DNA of 8,746 nt from an uncultured Bacteroidales bacterium (GTDB lineage Bacteria > Bacteroidota > Bacteroidia > Bacteroidales > Bacteroidaceae). Below the pieces are notes generated by a model. That model was not told where the DNA came from. It made no database searches and saw only the letters and a program-made list of their open reading frames with translations. The stretch's first letter is position 1. Each line of letters starts with the position of its first letter. This document shows, one piece after another, positions 1 through 7,400 of this stretch. Both the position numbers and the translations under genes were made by a program. The DNA lies in NCBI GenBank assembly GCA_937906165.1, contig CALCYA010000009.1:1-8746 (forward strand), in the 5' to 3' direction.

Positions 1-28
1 AAAAAAATGGGGCCACAAGGGCCCCATT
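1..28 (-). terminator. Intrinsic terminator of the discoidin/lectin-like gene
   Basis: Read on the minus strand, a 9-bp perfect stem (AATGGGGCC pairing with GGCCCCATT, plus-strand 6-14 with 20-28) closes a 5-nt loop. It is followed by a run of seven T at the window edge (plus-strand A1-A7). It begins about 20 bp after the stop codon of the minus-strand gene, where a Rho-independent terminator is expected. The T run may continue beyond the window. Confidence 0.88.
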
Positions 29-49
29 CCTTTATTTAGTCTCAGTAAA

Positions 50-3000
50 TTACTTTACCAATACCTTCTTAGTCTCAACTACGCCGTTAGCGTAAACAGT
101 TACTACTACGTTAACACCCTTAACAGGAGCTGGAACAGCTGCACCGGCAGGTGTAAAGTAAGCTACAGAAACAACCTCTGTGCCCTCAACAAGAAGGTCA
201 GATACTGAAGAACCTACCTCATCAACGTAAACGAGTCTCCACTGAGAAGCACCTGGAGCAGCCTCCCAATATACGATTGTACCATTTACACCAGCACCAG
301 AAGAGTGGCCACCTGCATGTATACAATCAGCAGGTTTTACTGCAATTGCAATGTTGAATGCAGAACCGCTACCTGGTTTTACCAAGTAATCGCTTGCATA
401 CTCAGCAAGACCAATAGCCTGAGAACGGCCATCTACCTCACTGACATACAAAGGAGATTCATCGCCGCAGATATACGCACGGATGTTGTAGATCTGCTCT
501 GCCTCTTCCTCTGTCATACCCATATCAACATAGTCTGAAGCATATGGAGACTTAGTGAACTCAAATACGAACTCCTTACCATTGCCGAGCTCCTTCCAAC
601 CGAATGTAGCACCATCCTCAGAAGCGTAGATAGCCTTCTTGTGACCCTGCTTGTTGAAGAATTCAGCGTATGCAGAAAGAATCTTGTACTGACCCTCCTT
701 CATTGGGTTCTTCTCGAGTGTCTCAACTGTACCGATGTTCTTTGCAAGCTCCTGAGCGATTGCTGCTGCATCAGCATATGCACTGTCAGCAACACACTCA
801 AGTGCCTTGTCATATGCACCCTGGAGAGCACCGAGGCTTGCAACGCAACCCGGATCCTCACCAACCTCAATACCGAGACCGTCAACAACACCAACGAGGT
901 TTGTCAACCAGTAGAAGTCAGGATTGTCCATCTCAACCTTGTAGATAGCCCATTCACCCTCGCCGTTAGCCTTGTTGAAGCAGAGAGAGTCACCCCATGT
1001 ATCAGAGATAGACTCGTCAACAAGAGGAGTTGTAGCAACAACAGGACGAGTAGCGAGACCGTTATGCCAATCCATATAAACTACATATGGAGTATCGTAT
1101 GAAGCACCCTCAGCGTCAACAACACCGTCATTGTCTGTATCTACGCTGTCAGCAACAGTCTTGAGACCGGCAACCTCCTCGTACAATACGAATGTATTCT
1201 CAAGATTGCCAGAAGCAACGATCTTCAGGTTAGCAGCCTCAGACTCATTGTATGTAGCTGATACGAAACCTGTTCTCTCTCCAGCCTCACCCTCAGTTGT
1301 AGGCCAGTACTTTGCAAGACCAAGGTTCAGCATCTTGTATGTACCGTCAGCATTCTTTGTAATGCGGTATACTGACTCTGCACGGACTGCTGCAGCTGCG
1401 TTGTGGAAACGTGATGTACCCTTGTAGAATGAAGAAGTACCCTCTGCCTCATCCTGCATAACGATAGTACCAGTCTCTGCATCGAACTTGTAAACAGGGT
1501 TAGTGTTGAGGAAGCCCTTAACTACATAGAGACCGTCTGTAATCTGGTCGATAGCAGTTACCTGCTCACCAACAGCTACATTGTATGGATTCTCAGCAAA
1601 AAGGAGTGGATCGTAACCTACGTTAGACTCTGTGATGGCAACCTCCTTGGGGAACAAAGATACAGCACCGTTTGAAGTAGACTTGTCACGGCTGTATACC
1701 TCGAATGTGAATGAGTTCATAGCCTCTGGGAACTCAAGGTCGATCCAGATGTACTCCTGTGGCTCGTTACCGCTCCATGGAGAGTGATAGTATGAACCTG
1801 CAGCCTTATCTGTTGTGCCAACCTTGTCACCCTGACCCCAAGCACCGTCGCAAAGACGAGCAACTGTAGACTCAAAGCCCTCATTAGTCTCGGTGTAGTT
1901 AGCCTCGAAGTTAGCCTCTGTAAGCTCAATCTCGTTACCCTCAGCGTCATAGAGACGGATCTCACCCAAAGCAATCATCGGGAAGTTACCACTGTCACCG
2001 GCTGTACCGATGTGACGGTCAAGGAATGTCAGACGGATACCCGGAACGTTCTTCTTAACATAAATGCTCTGCTTCCAAACAGCGTTGTTAGGATAAGCAG
2101 CGCTGAGGTCAGCAGGAATATCTGAAACGATCTCCGGGAAGTTAGAGAAACGGAGTGTTGAACCGTAGAATGTCTCGGCCAAATTATCCAGACTTGCGTA
2201 TGCAGCCTCGATAGCTGAAACTGATGTCAAGTCATAGATCTTACCGAGAGCAACCTCGAACTCGTCGATGTAAGCACGAGAAGTAGCTGTATAGTTACCC
2301 TCCTCGTTACCATTGTTAGCATCGTATGCATCCTCGAGCTCACCGAGTACATCCTCATAGTAGAGGCACTTGATAAGAACGTAGTTAACAAGAGCCTCAA
2401 CGACAGCATCCTTAGCTGCGAAGATACCTGCGATGTCATTTGCATCGATAGCATCCTCTGCAGCAGCGATAGCCTCCTCAAGAGTATCGCGCTCGCCGTC
2501 ATCGTAGTCAGCCTCATACTCAGCATAGGCCTCCATCTTCTCACGAGCTTCAGCAATTGTAGGATTGATGACGTTCTCACAGATAGATGTTACAGAGATT
2601 GGCTCAATAAGGCCATCAGCAACATTTGCACTGTAGATTGTGAAACCGAAGTCTACAGGGAGGTGGAAACTGCCTGTCTCATAGTCACCCTTCTCGAGCA
2701 AAGCCTTCTCTGACTCAGGGAAGAGCTTGAGGTTACCACGCATGTCATAACCAACCCAAAGCTTCACAGGATTTGGATAGTCCTGCCACTCATTGTCAAT
2801 ATACTGACGTGTAGCATATGTTATCAACTCAAAGTCGCCATCCGCACGGAGAACGAACTCATACTCGGCAAGATTTGAAGCATTTGCATGAGCGAACTGG
2901 TTACCGTTAACACCATTGTAACCGTTTGTCCAGTTGTCAGGGTTTGTATAATATGAACCCAGAACCGGCTGGTAGATTACATACTTGCCCTCATTACCTG

Positions 3001-3811
3001 CAATAAGCTGGATGATGTTGGTAGGACTTGCCACTGTTGCAGAACCCGCACCGTTTGTACCGCTCTGAACTGCTGGATAGATGTTACCAGGACCTGTGTA
3101 AGGATTACCTTCATTATCAGGGTTTGAACCGAACTCCATAGGACCCTCAACATAGAATGTAAAGAACTTGTTCTCACCAGCGAGTTCCTCTACGCTTGTA
3201 ACCTGCGCACCGAGTTCATACTCGTACTCAGCATAGAGCATTTCCTCGGTAAATGTCATGCCTGGTTCAGAAAGACCTACAACCTGAGGCTTGTTAACGT
3301 GCTGGTTAGGACGTGTGTACCATACAAGTTTGAAGGCGTCAACAGCCTCCTCGAAAGCCAACTCAATGTAGTGGTACTCCGCCGGAGCATTGTCACTCCA
3401 TGTTGAGTGGAAGAAGTTGTTGAGGTTGCCGTCGTTCAAACCTGGCATACCTGCACCGTCGTTACCTGCACCACCCATTGTGTTGTGGTCGGCATTTGAT
3501 GTTACGGTGTAATTGATCTGGTTGCCGTCAGCATCAAAAACCTGCATCTCGGCCATAGCCCAGCAAGGACCACCACCCTTGATCTGGTTACCTGTACCGG
3601 TCTGCATAACGGTGAAACGAACACCTTCTGCACCCGGCTTCTGGAAAAGCTGTGTCTCGGCACGGTACTGTGTAACAGATGTACCGTTTACATCATGTGT
3701 AATCTGCTCACCGGGAAGTCCCTGGGCTACGGTACGGAACCAGCCCTGAGCAGATACTCCTACAAATGAAGCAAGTGCAAAGGCACATGTCAGAAATAAA
3801 GTTTTCTTCAT
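50..3811 (-). CDS. Secreted multidomain discoidin/lectin-like adhesin-type protein (1253 aa)
   Basis: This is a complete gene from ATG to TAA for a large exported protein with no catalytic motif that I can recognise. Residues 1-21 form a type I signal peptide (KK, hydrophobic core, VSA before Q22) with no lipobox cysteine. A discoidin (F5/8 type C, CBM32-like) domain lies at about 41-190, with D127-G128, an HSTW motif at 135-138 and YTR at 165-167. A beta-rich region at about 210-410 and alpha-helical FIVAR-like segments at about 411-550 follow. The arrangement then repeats: discoidin at about 575-735 (D655-G656, HSPW 676-679, YSR 706-708), beta-rich region at about 758-960, short helical part at about 985-1032. 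A third lectin-like domain at about 1037-1197 ends in a C-x-H...IVYW...W pattern. Residues 891-899 (DTDNDGVVD) match a calcium-binding DxDxDG loop. The tail at about 1210-1253 resembles Bacteroidales C-terminal sorting-type tails. The likely role is binding glycans or glycoproteins outside the cell. The product class is well supported; the ligand is unknown. Confidence 0.9.
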   Translation of the reverse strand: MKKTLFLTCAFALASFVGVSAQGWFRTVAQGLPGEQITHDVNGTSVTQYRAETQLFQKPGAEGVRFTVMQTGTGNQIKGGGPCWAMAEMQVFDADGNQINYTVTSNADHNTMGGAGNDGAGMPGLNDGNLNNFFHSTWSDNAPAEYHYIELAFEEAVDAFKLVWYTRPNQHVNKPQVVGLSEPGMTFTEEMLYAEYEYELGAQVTSVEELAGENKFFTFYVEGPMEFGSNPDNEGNPYTGPGNIYPAVQSGTNGAGSATVASPTNIIQLIAGNEGKYVIYQPVLGSYYTNPDNWTNGYNGVNGNQFAHANASNLAEYEFVLRADGDFELITYATRQYIDNEWQDYPNPVKLWVGYDMRGNLKLFPESEKALLEKGDYETGSFHLPVDFGFTIYSANVADGLIEPISVTSICENVINPTIAEAREKMEAYAEYEADYDDGERDTLEEAIAAAEDAIDANDIAGIFAAKDAVVEALVNYVLIKCLYYEDVLGELEDAYDANNGNEEGNYTATSRAYIDEFEVALGKIYDLTSVSAIEAAYASLDNLAETFYGSTLRFSNFPEIVSDIPADLSAAYPNNAVWKQSIYVKKNVPGIRLTFLDRHIGTAGDSGNFPMIALGEIRLYDAEGNEIELTEANFEANYTETNEGFESTVARLCDGAWGQGDKVGTTDKAAGSYYHSPWSGNEPQEYIWIDLEFPEAMNSFTFEVYSRDKSTSNGAVSLFPKEVAITESNVGYDPLLFAENPYNVAVGEQVTAIDQITDGLYVVKGFLNTNPVYKFDAETGTIVMQDEAEGTSSFYKGTSRFHNAAAAVRAESVYRITKNADGTYKMLNLGLAKYWPTTEGEAGERTGFVSATYNESEAANLKIVASGNLENTFVLYEEVAGLKTVADSVDTDNDGVVDAEGASYDTPYVVYMDWHNGLATRPVVATTPLVDESISDTWGDSLCFNKANGEGEWAIYKVEMDNPDFYWLTNLVGVVDGLGIEVGEDPGCVASLGALQGAYDKALECVADSAYADAAAIAQELAKNIGTVETLEKNPMKEGQYKILSAYAEFFNKQGHKKAIYASEDGATFGWKELGNGKEFVFEFTKSPYASDYVDMGMTEEEAEQIYNIRAYICGDESPLYVSEVDGRSQAIGLAEYASDYLVKPGSGSAFNIAIAVKPADCIHAGGHSSGAGVNGTIVYWEAAPGASQWRLVYVDEVGSSVSDLLVEGTEVVSVAYFTPAGAAVPAPVKGVNVVVTVYANGVVETKKVLVK
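932..2089 (-). repeat. Protein-level module, copy 2 (discoidin + beta-rich region)
   Basis: These are residues about 575-960 of the same protein. They follow copy 1 in order, with the matching linker GEQVTAIDQI at 748-757. From the HSxW His to this linker is 72 residues here and 66 in copy 1. Copy 2 carries an insertion between the DG pair and HSPW, and the calcium-type loop DTDNDGVVD (891-899, plus-strand 1115-1141) that copy 1 lacks. The beta-rich half is more diverged than the discoidin half. Confidence 0.65.
2582..3691 (-). repeat. Protein-level module, copy 1 (discoidin + beta-rich region)
   Basis: These are residues about 41-410 of the minus-strand protein. Landmarks shared with copy 2 are: a strand followed by MAEMQVFDADGNQI (copy 2 has ALGEIRLYDAEGNEI); a DG pair followed by HSxW; the strand segment EYHYIELAF (copy 2: EYIWIDLEF); YTR; and a linker GAQVTSVEEL at 201-210 that opens the beta-rich half. 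The module boundaries are approximate. The similarity is at protein level; I see no long DNA-level identity, so the duplication is old. Confidence 0.7.
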
Positions 3812-3920
3812 AAACGTAGAAATTTAGTTAATAAATAAAAGTTAATAAATTATCTCCAAATCAAACATGCGATGGAACATGACACAAAAGTGCACACTAC
3901 ACCCATCATGTTACTTTCGG

Positions 3921-3951
3921 CAAAGATGCCAACATTTTTTCTAATTACAAA
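3921..3951 (-). promoter_or_regulatory. Candidate Bacteroidetes-type promoter for the minus-strand gene
   Basis: Read on the minus strand there is a TTTG box (plus-strand 3948-3951), a 19-nt spacer, then CATCTTTG (plus-strand 3921-3928). This matches the Bacteroidetes primary sigma consensus (TTTG, about 19-21 nt, TAnnTTTG) at all but one fixed base. Transcription would begin a few bases further on, giving a 5' leader of about 100 nt before the ATG at 3811. A weaker alternative lies closer to the gene (a TTTG with 17-nt spacing to TAACTTTT). Confidence 0.6.
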
Positions 3952-3968
3952 CAAATTTTTGCGAAAAA

Positions 3969-3982
3969 TACAGAAATCTGTA
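3969..3982. promoter_or_regulatory. 14-bp palindrome between the divergent promoters, possible operator
   Basis: TACAGA-AA-TCTGTA is a perfect inverted repeat with 6-bp arms. It lies 17 bp upstream of the -33 box of the minus-strand promoter and about 60 bp upstream of the -7 box of the plus-strand promoter, inside a very A/T-rich stretch. Its position suits a shared regulator of both genes. No regulator gene is present in the window, and a palindrome this short can arise by chance in A/T-rich DNA. Confidence 0.3.
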
Positions 3983-4022
3983 AAAAAAACAGCATGAAAA
4001 CTTTTTTAACTTTTAAATAAGC

Positions 4023-4051
4023 TTTTATTAAAATAAATATACCTACATTTG
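4023..4051 (+). promoter_or_regulatory. Candidate Bacteroidetes-type promoter for the M60-like peptidase gene
   Basis: TACATTTG at 4044-4051 is an exact match to the Bacteroidetes -7 element TAnnTTTG. The -33 box is weak: the best candidate is TTTT at 4023-4026 with a 17-nt spacer. A/T-rich DNA lies upstream. Transcription would start near 4057-4060, which leaves an untranslated leader of about 345 nt before the ATG at 4403. Confidence 0.62.
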
Positions 4052-4126
4052 CACGAAGTGTGTTAATAGGTGTAGTAGGCTCGTCTCATCAAGACATAAC
4101 CGGCTAAAAACCAATTATATATATAA

Positions 4127-4133
4127 TAAGGAG
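4127..4133 (+). other. Shine-Dalgarno-like TAAGGAG inside the leader, without a start codon
   Basis: TAAGGAG is a strong match to the classical anti-Shine-Dalgarno partner, but the bases after it (AAATAGTCC...) offer no ATG. A GGA...TCC pairing (4130-4132 with 4140-4142) could fold over it. In Bacteroidetes such motifs seldom drive initiation. It may be a structural or protein-binding element, or chance. Confidence 0.25.
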
Positions 4134-4153
4134 AAATAGTCCTAAAGACAAGA

Positions 4154-4220
4154 GGTACTCCGCGTGAAAACGTTTCCACTGCAAGCAGTCACCGGTAGCT
4201 CCGCTTTGAAACTCCACTGC
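4154..4220 (+). repeat. Imperfect tandem repeat in the leader
   Basis: Copy A (4154-4182) and copy B (4194-4220) start 40 nt apart and share an ordered series of blocks: GGTA, CTCCGC, TGAAA and CCACTGC, with small indels between them. A third CTCCACT block follows at 4240-4246. The first two copies both end in a segment that can form a short hairpin. The repetition lies within the structured leader and is not part of any coding sequence. Confidence 0.6.
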
Positions 4221-4402
4221 CCTGAAGGAGTACAGGCTGCTCCACTTTTCAAGTGGATAGAACAGAGGAGGAACCCTCCGGATTGCAAATTGTTGCAGGA
4301 CCGAGGAGTAGAAAAACTGGAATACTGAACAAATCAATACCAACCAAGAAAAGACTCTTCAACCACAAAGAGGAAAAAACAATTAACCTAAATAATTAAA
4401 TT

Positions 4403-7400
4403 ATGAGACTAAAAAATTTACTTTTGACTTTACTTGTTGCTTTTGTTGCAATGCCTTTGGCTGCGCAGCTCCAGCACGGTAAAATCTACCGTTTCGTCAA
4501 CAAGGCAGACACAAATATTGCCATGGAGGCATCGTCTACCACCGACATCTACGGAACAGCAAAGAGCAACAGGTATTCGCACCTTTGGCTTGCTGAGACA
4601 CACCCGAACAACAGTGCTGCATGGTCACTGCGCAGTTTGGGTAACGGTTTGTATGTAACCCCCAAAGGCACAAGTACTATGTGGACTTTCAGCGCACAGC
4701 CATCAAGCAACACAGTACTTTACTGCCATAACACAAGTGGCAACTACTACACACTCAACTCTGCAAACAACTCTTCAAGCAACACTTGCATGCACTATGC
4801 GACATCACAGGGCGGTGCAATCGTAGGTTGGAACACAGGTGCCGACGCTACACACTGGACTCTTGAGGAGGTTACTATTGACGAGGCCGAGCTTCAGGCA
4901 AACTGGGACCAGCTCAATGCGTTCAACGCGGCTCTCACCGACGAGTCTGTCGCAAAGTGTGAGGCTGCACTCGCAAACATTTTCACCGACAAGGCTTGCA
5001 CTACATTGAAGAAGAATTTCGCAAGTGTAGCAGCCATGGAGGCCGACGCTGACTACAAGGCTCTTCCTGCCGAGCTTCAGGCTATGGTAAGAAAGGTTTA
5101 CACAGGCGACTGGAGCGAGGACAACCTTGATAGCAGCAAACCGGGATGGGACAGCGAGCACGCTAAACGTTTCCGCATCCAAAACATCGAACCGTACAGT
5201 ATTGCCGGTGAGGTGACTGAGTATTTCGGCATCAACGCACACATCAACATGGATAACCCATTGGGTATCACAGGTAACTACCGCCAGCATGTATACATCA
5301 TTGTTGAGGGCGAAATCAAGAGCGGCGCAGAACTCTATCTTGGTTCACTCGTGGGCCACGGCCTGCTCAACACATACGAGAACGGCATAAGACTGAAAGA
5401 AGGCTTGAATGTCATTCCTTTCCACGCAAACGGCAACACTCTCTACATCAACTATGTTGTACACACATACCAGAACGGACAGTTCGTCAACCCGCTTGAC
5501 GGCTACAGCGACATAAAGGTACATGTTGCCGGCGGTAATGTCAACGGTTACTACAATGGCGTGGGTGACTGCCTGTGGGGCGAGCCCGACGATGATGACG
5601 ACTGGCAGTATTACGAGGACCGCACAAATACCGAGAGTGCAACAATCCTCGGCAAGCGTCAGATTCTCCACTTCACAATGTGGCCTACTGTAGTTAACGG
5701 CGAGAACGGTACATACACCGAGAACAACTGTATGTCACTTTACCTCCCCGACAATATCAGCGTTCCAGCCGGAACACCTGCAAAGCAGAAGGTAAACACC
5801 ATGCTTGAGGCTTGGGACAGAATCCACCTTTCAGAACTTGCCACAATGGGTCTTTTGAGCAAGGCCGAGATGGACTCACTCAACAACCTGTACCCACGTA
5901 TGGGCAAAGATTGGAAACCTGCCGGTAAAATCTACGACTACAGCGAGGCTATGTACAACAACCAGGGTGGCCGCGACTACAGCAGATATTTCAACCACCA
6001 TGGTGTCGCGCTCGGAAACTTCAGCGGTTACATGAGCGGTGGCTGGAGAAACTGTAACTACAACCAGAACACTATGGGTAGCATCATCGGTGAAATTGCA
6101 GCTGAGGCCGGCCCTACATGGGGTCCTGCCCACGAGATAGGCCACCAGCACCAGAATGTGTTCACCGTAAACGGTCTTACCGAGGTTACGAACAACATGC
6201 ACTCAAACATTGCCGTATGGTACATGGGAAAGGGTACATCACGTGTAAATGGCACCGAGGGTAACCTTGCGACTGTATACGAAAACTTCAAGAAAGGAAA
6301 CCACTATCTGTTCCATGCACACAGCAACGGCTCACAGAACCTTTGGACACAGACACAGATGTACTACAGACTGTGGATGTACTACCACCTCACAGGTCAC
6401 AAGACCGATTTCTTCCCCACTCTGTTCGAACTTAACCGTAGAGACAGAATGAGCAGCAACAACCTCGGTTGGATTGACGGCAAGGGCCATGCAAGTGGTA
6501 CGGCAAGTATGCTCAAATACTACAAGCAGGCATGTCAGGCTGCAGGTGAGGACTTGACAGAGTTCTTCCGTGCGCACGGTTTCTTCTTCCTGCTCAACCA
6601 GAAAGAGCGTGGTGACTACTCAACAAGTTTCTACACACAGACACAGTCTGAGGTTGACGCAGCTATCGCATGGGTAAAGGCTCAGGGTTATCCCGAGAAC
6701 CTTGCTCCGATCTTCATCAACGACTGTGTTGCTACTGCATCATACAGCCATGACGGCAAGACAAAGCGTTCTTACTGGGATCCAGAAACCGGCAACGGCA
6801 GAAACGCCAAGATCGGTATGTACACCGACCTCATTGGTGAGAGCGCAAAGGCCGAGGGCTACCTCTACAAGCTCAGCGGTTCTACACTGAATATCCTTAC
6901 CGAAAACGCATCGGGTGCCATAGGTTTCGTTGCATACAGCGATGGTGAACTTGTAGCCTTTACAAACAACTTCAGCGTTTCATTGCCTGTAACAGCCGTG
7001 AACGTGAAGGTTTACGCAGTTCAGGCAGACGGTACAAAGGTTGAGATGAAGAGTGCAGCCGAGGGTGGTAGCGAGGAGCAGCAGCTCAGCGCCCTCACAT
7101 CGGCTATCAGCGCTGCAACTACACTGCTTGCAAGCACAACCGATGACGGCAAGAACATAGGTTACTATTATGAGGAAGAGGTGACCTACCTCCGTGAACT
7201 CAAGGCCGCTGCTGAGGCTGCAAAGAACGCAGCAGACCAGAGCGTACACACATACGGCGAGTGGGCAATACTACTCAACGACGAGATAGCAAGATTGAGA
7301 ACCGACAAGAGCGCTTTCGTACGCATCAAGCCCGGCAACATCTACCGTATCACAAACAACGCAAGCAGATCCCTTCGTCTGGGTTACTACAACGGTGCGC

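Larger units (their letters stand above)
4058..4402 (+). ncRNA. Long, apparently structured 5' leader of the peptidase mRNA
   Basis: This is the segment between the predicted start of transcription and the ATG. It contains no ATG on the plus strand, so it is unlikely to code. Visible stems are ACTGC/GCAGT (4178-4182 with 4185-4189), ACTCC/GGAGT (4211-4215 with 4227-4231), TCCACTT/AAGTGGA (4241-4247 with 4251-4257), GGAGG/CCTCC (4267-4271 with 4275-4279), TGCAA/TTGCA (4284-4288 with 4293-4297) and CTCTT/AAGAG (4355-4359 with 4368-4372). GTACTCC (4155-4161) can pair over distance with GGAGTAC (4227-4233) or with GGAGTA (4305-4310), which competes with the local hairpin. No U-run follows any stem, so a transcription attenuator is not apparent. 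The last 40 nt are A-rich and open, as Bacteroidetes ribosome entry regions are. I do not recognise a known riboswitch class. The 5' end depends on the promoter call. Confidence 0.45.

Noticed and set aside
641..1102. 153-codon plus-strand frame opposite the large minus-strand gene
   Set aside because: It is antisense to a gene with strong protein-level evidence. Its Cys- and Leu-rich translation is what the reverse of this coding sequence would give, and there is no promoter or ribosome entry signal.
4116..4125. TATATATATA run as a second promoter or a phase-variable repeat
   Set aside because: No TAnnTTTG element follows it at the right place, and ten bases of alternating AT are too short to argue for slippage control.
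4104..4343. 79-codon minus-strand frame in the intergenic leader
   Set aside because: It begins at TTG, not ATG, has no promoter in its favour, overlaps the repeat and hairpins of the leader, and its translation has no recognisable domain. The hairpins and repeats explain the region better.
4058..4402. Known riboswitch (cobalamin, TPP, SAM or similar) in the leader
   Set aside because: I looked for the conserved cores of these classes by eye and did not find them. A covariance search would be needed to exclude diverged forms.
4805..5290. 161-codon minus-strand frame inside the peptidase gene
   Set aside because: It lies wholly within the well-supported peptidase reading frame on the other strand, is rich in Val, Cys and Leu as antisense frames here are, and shows no signal peptide or domain.
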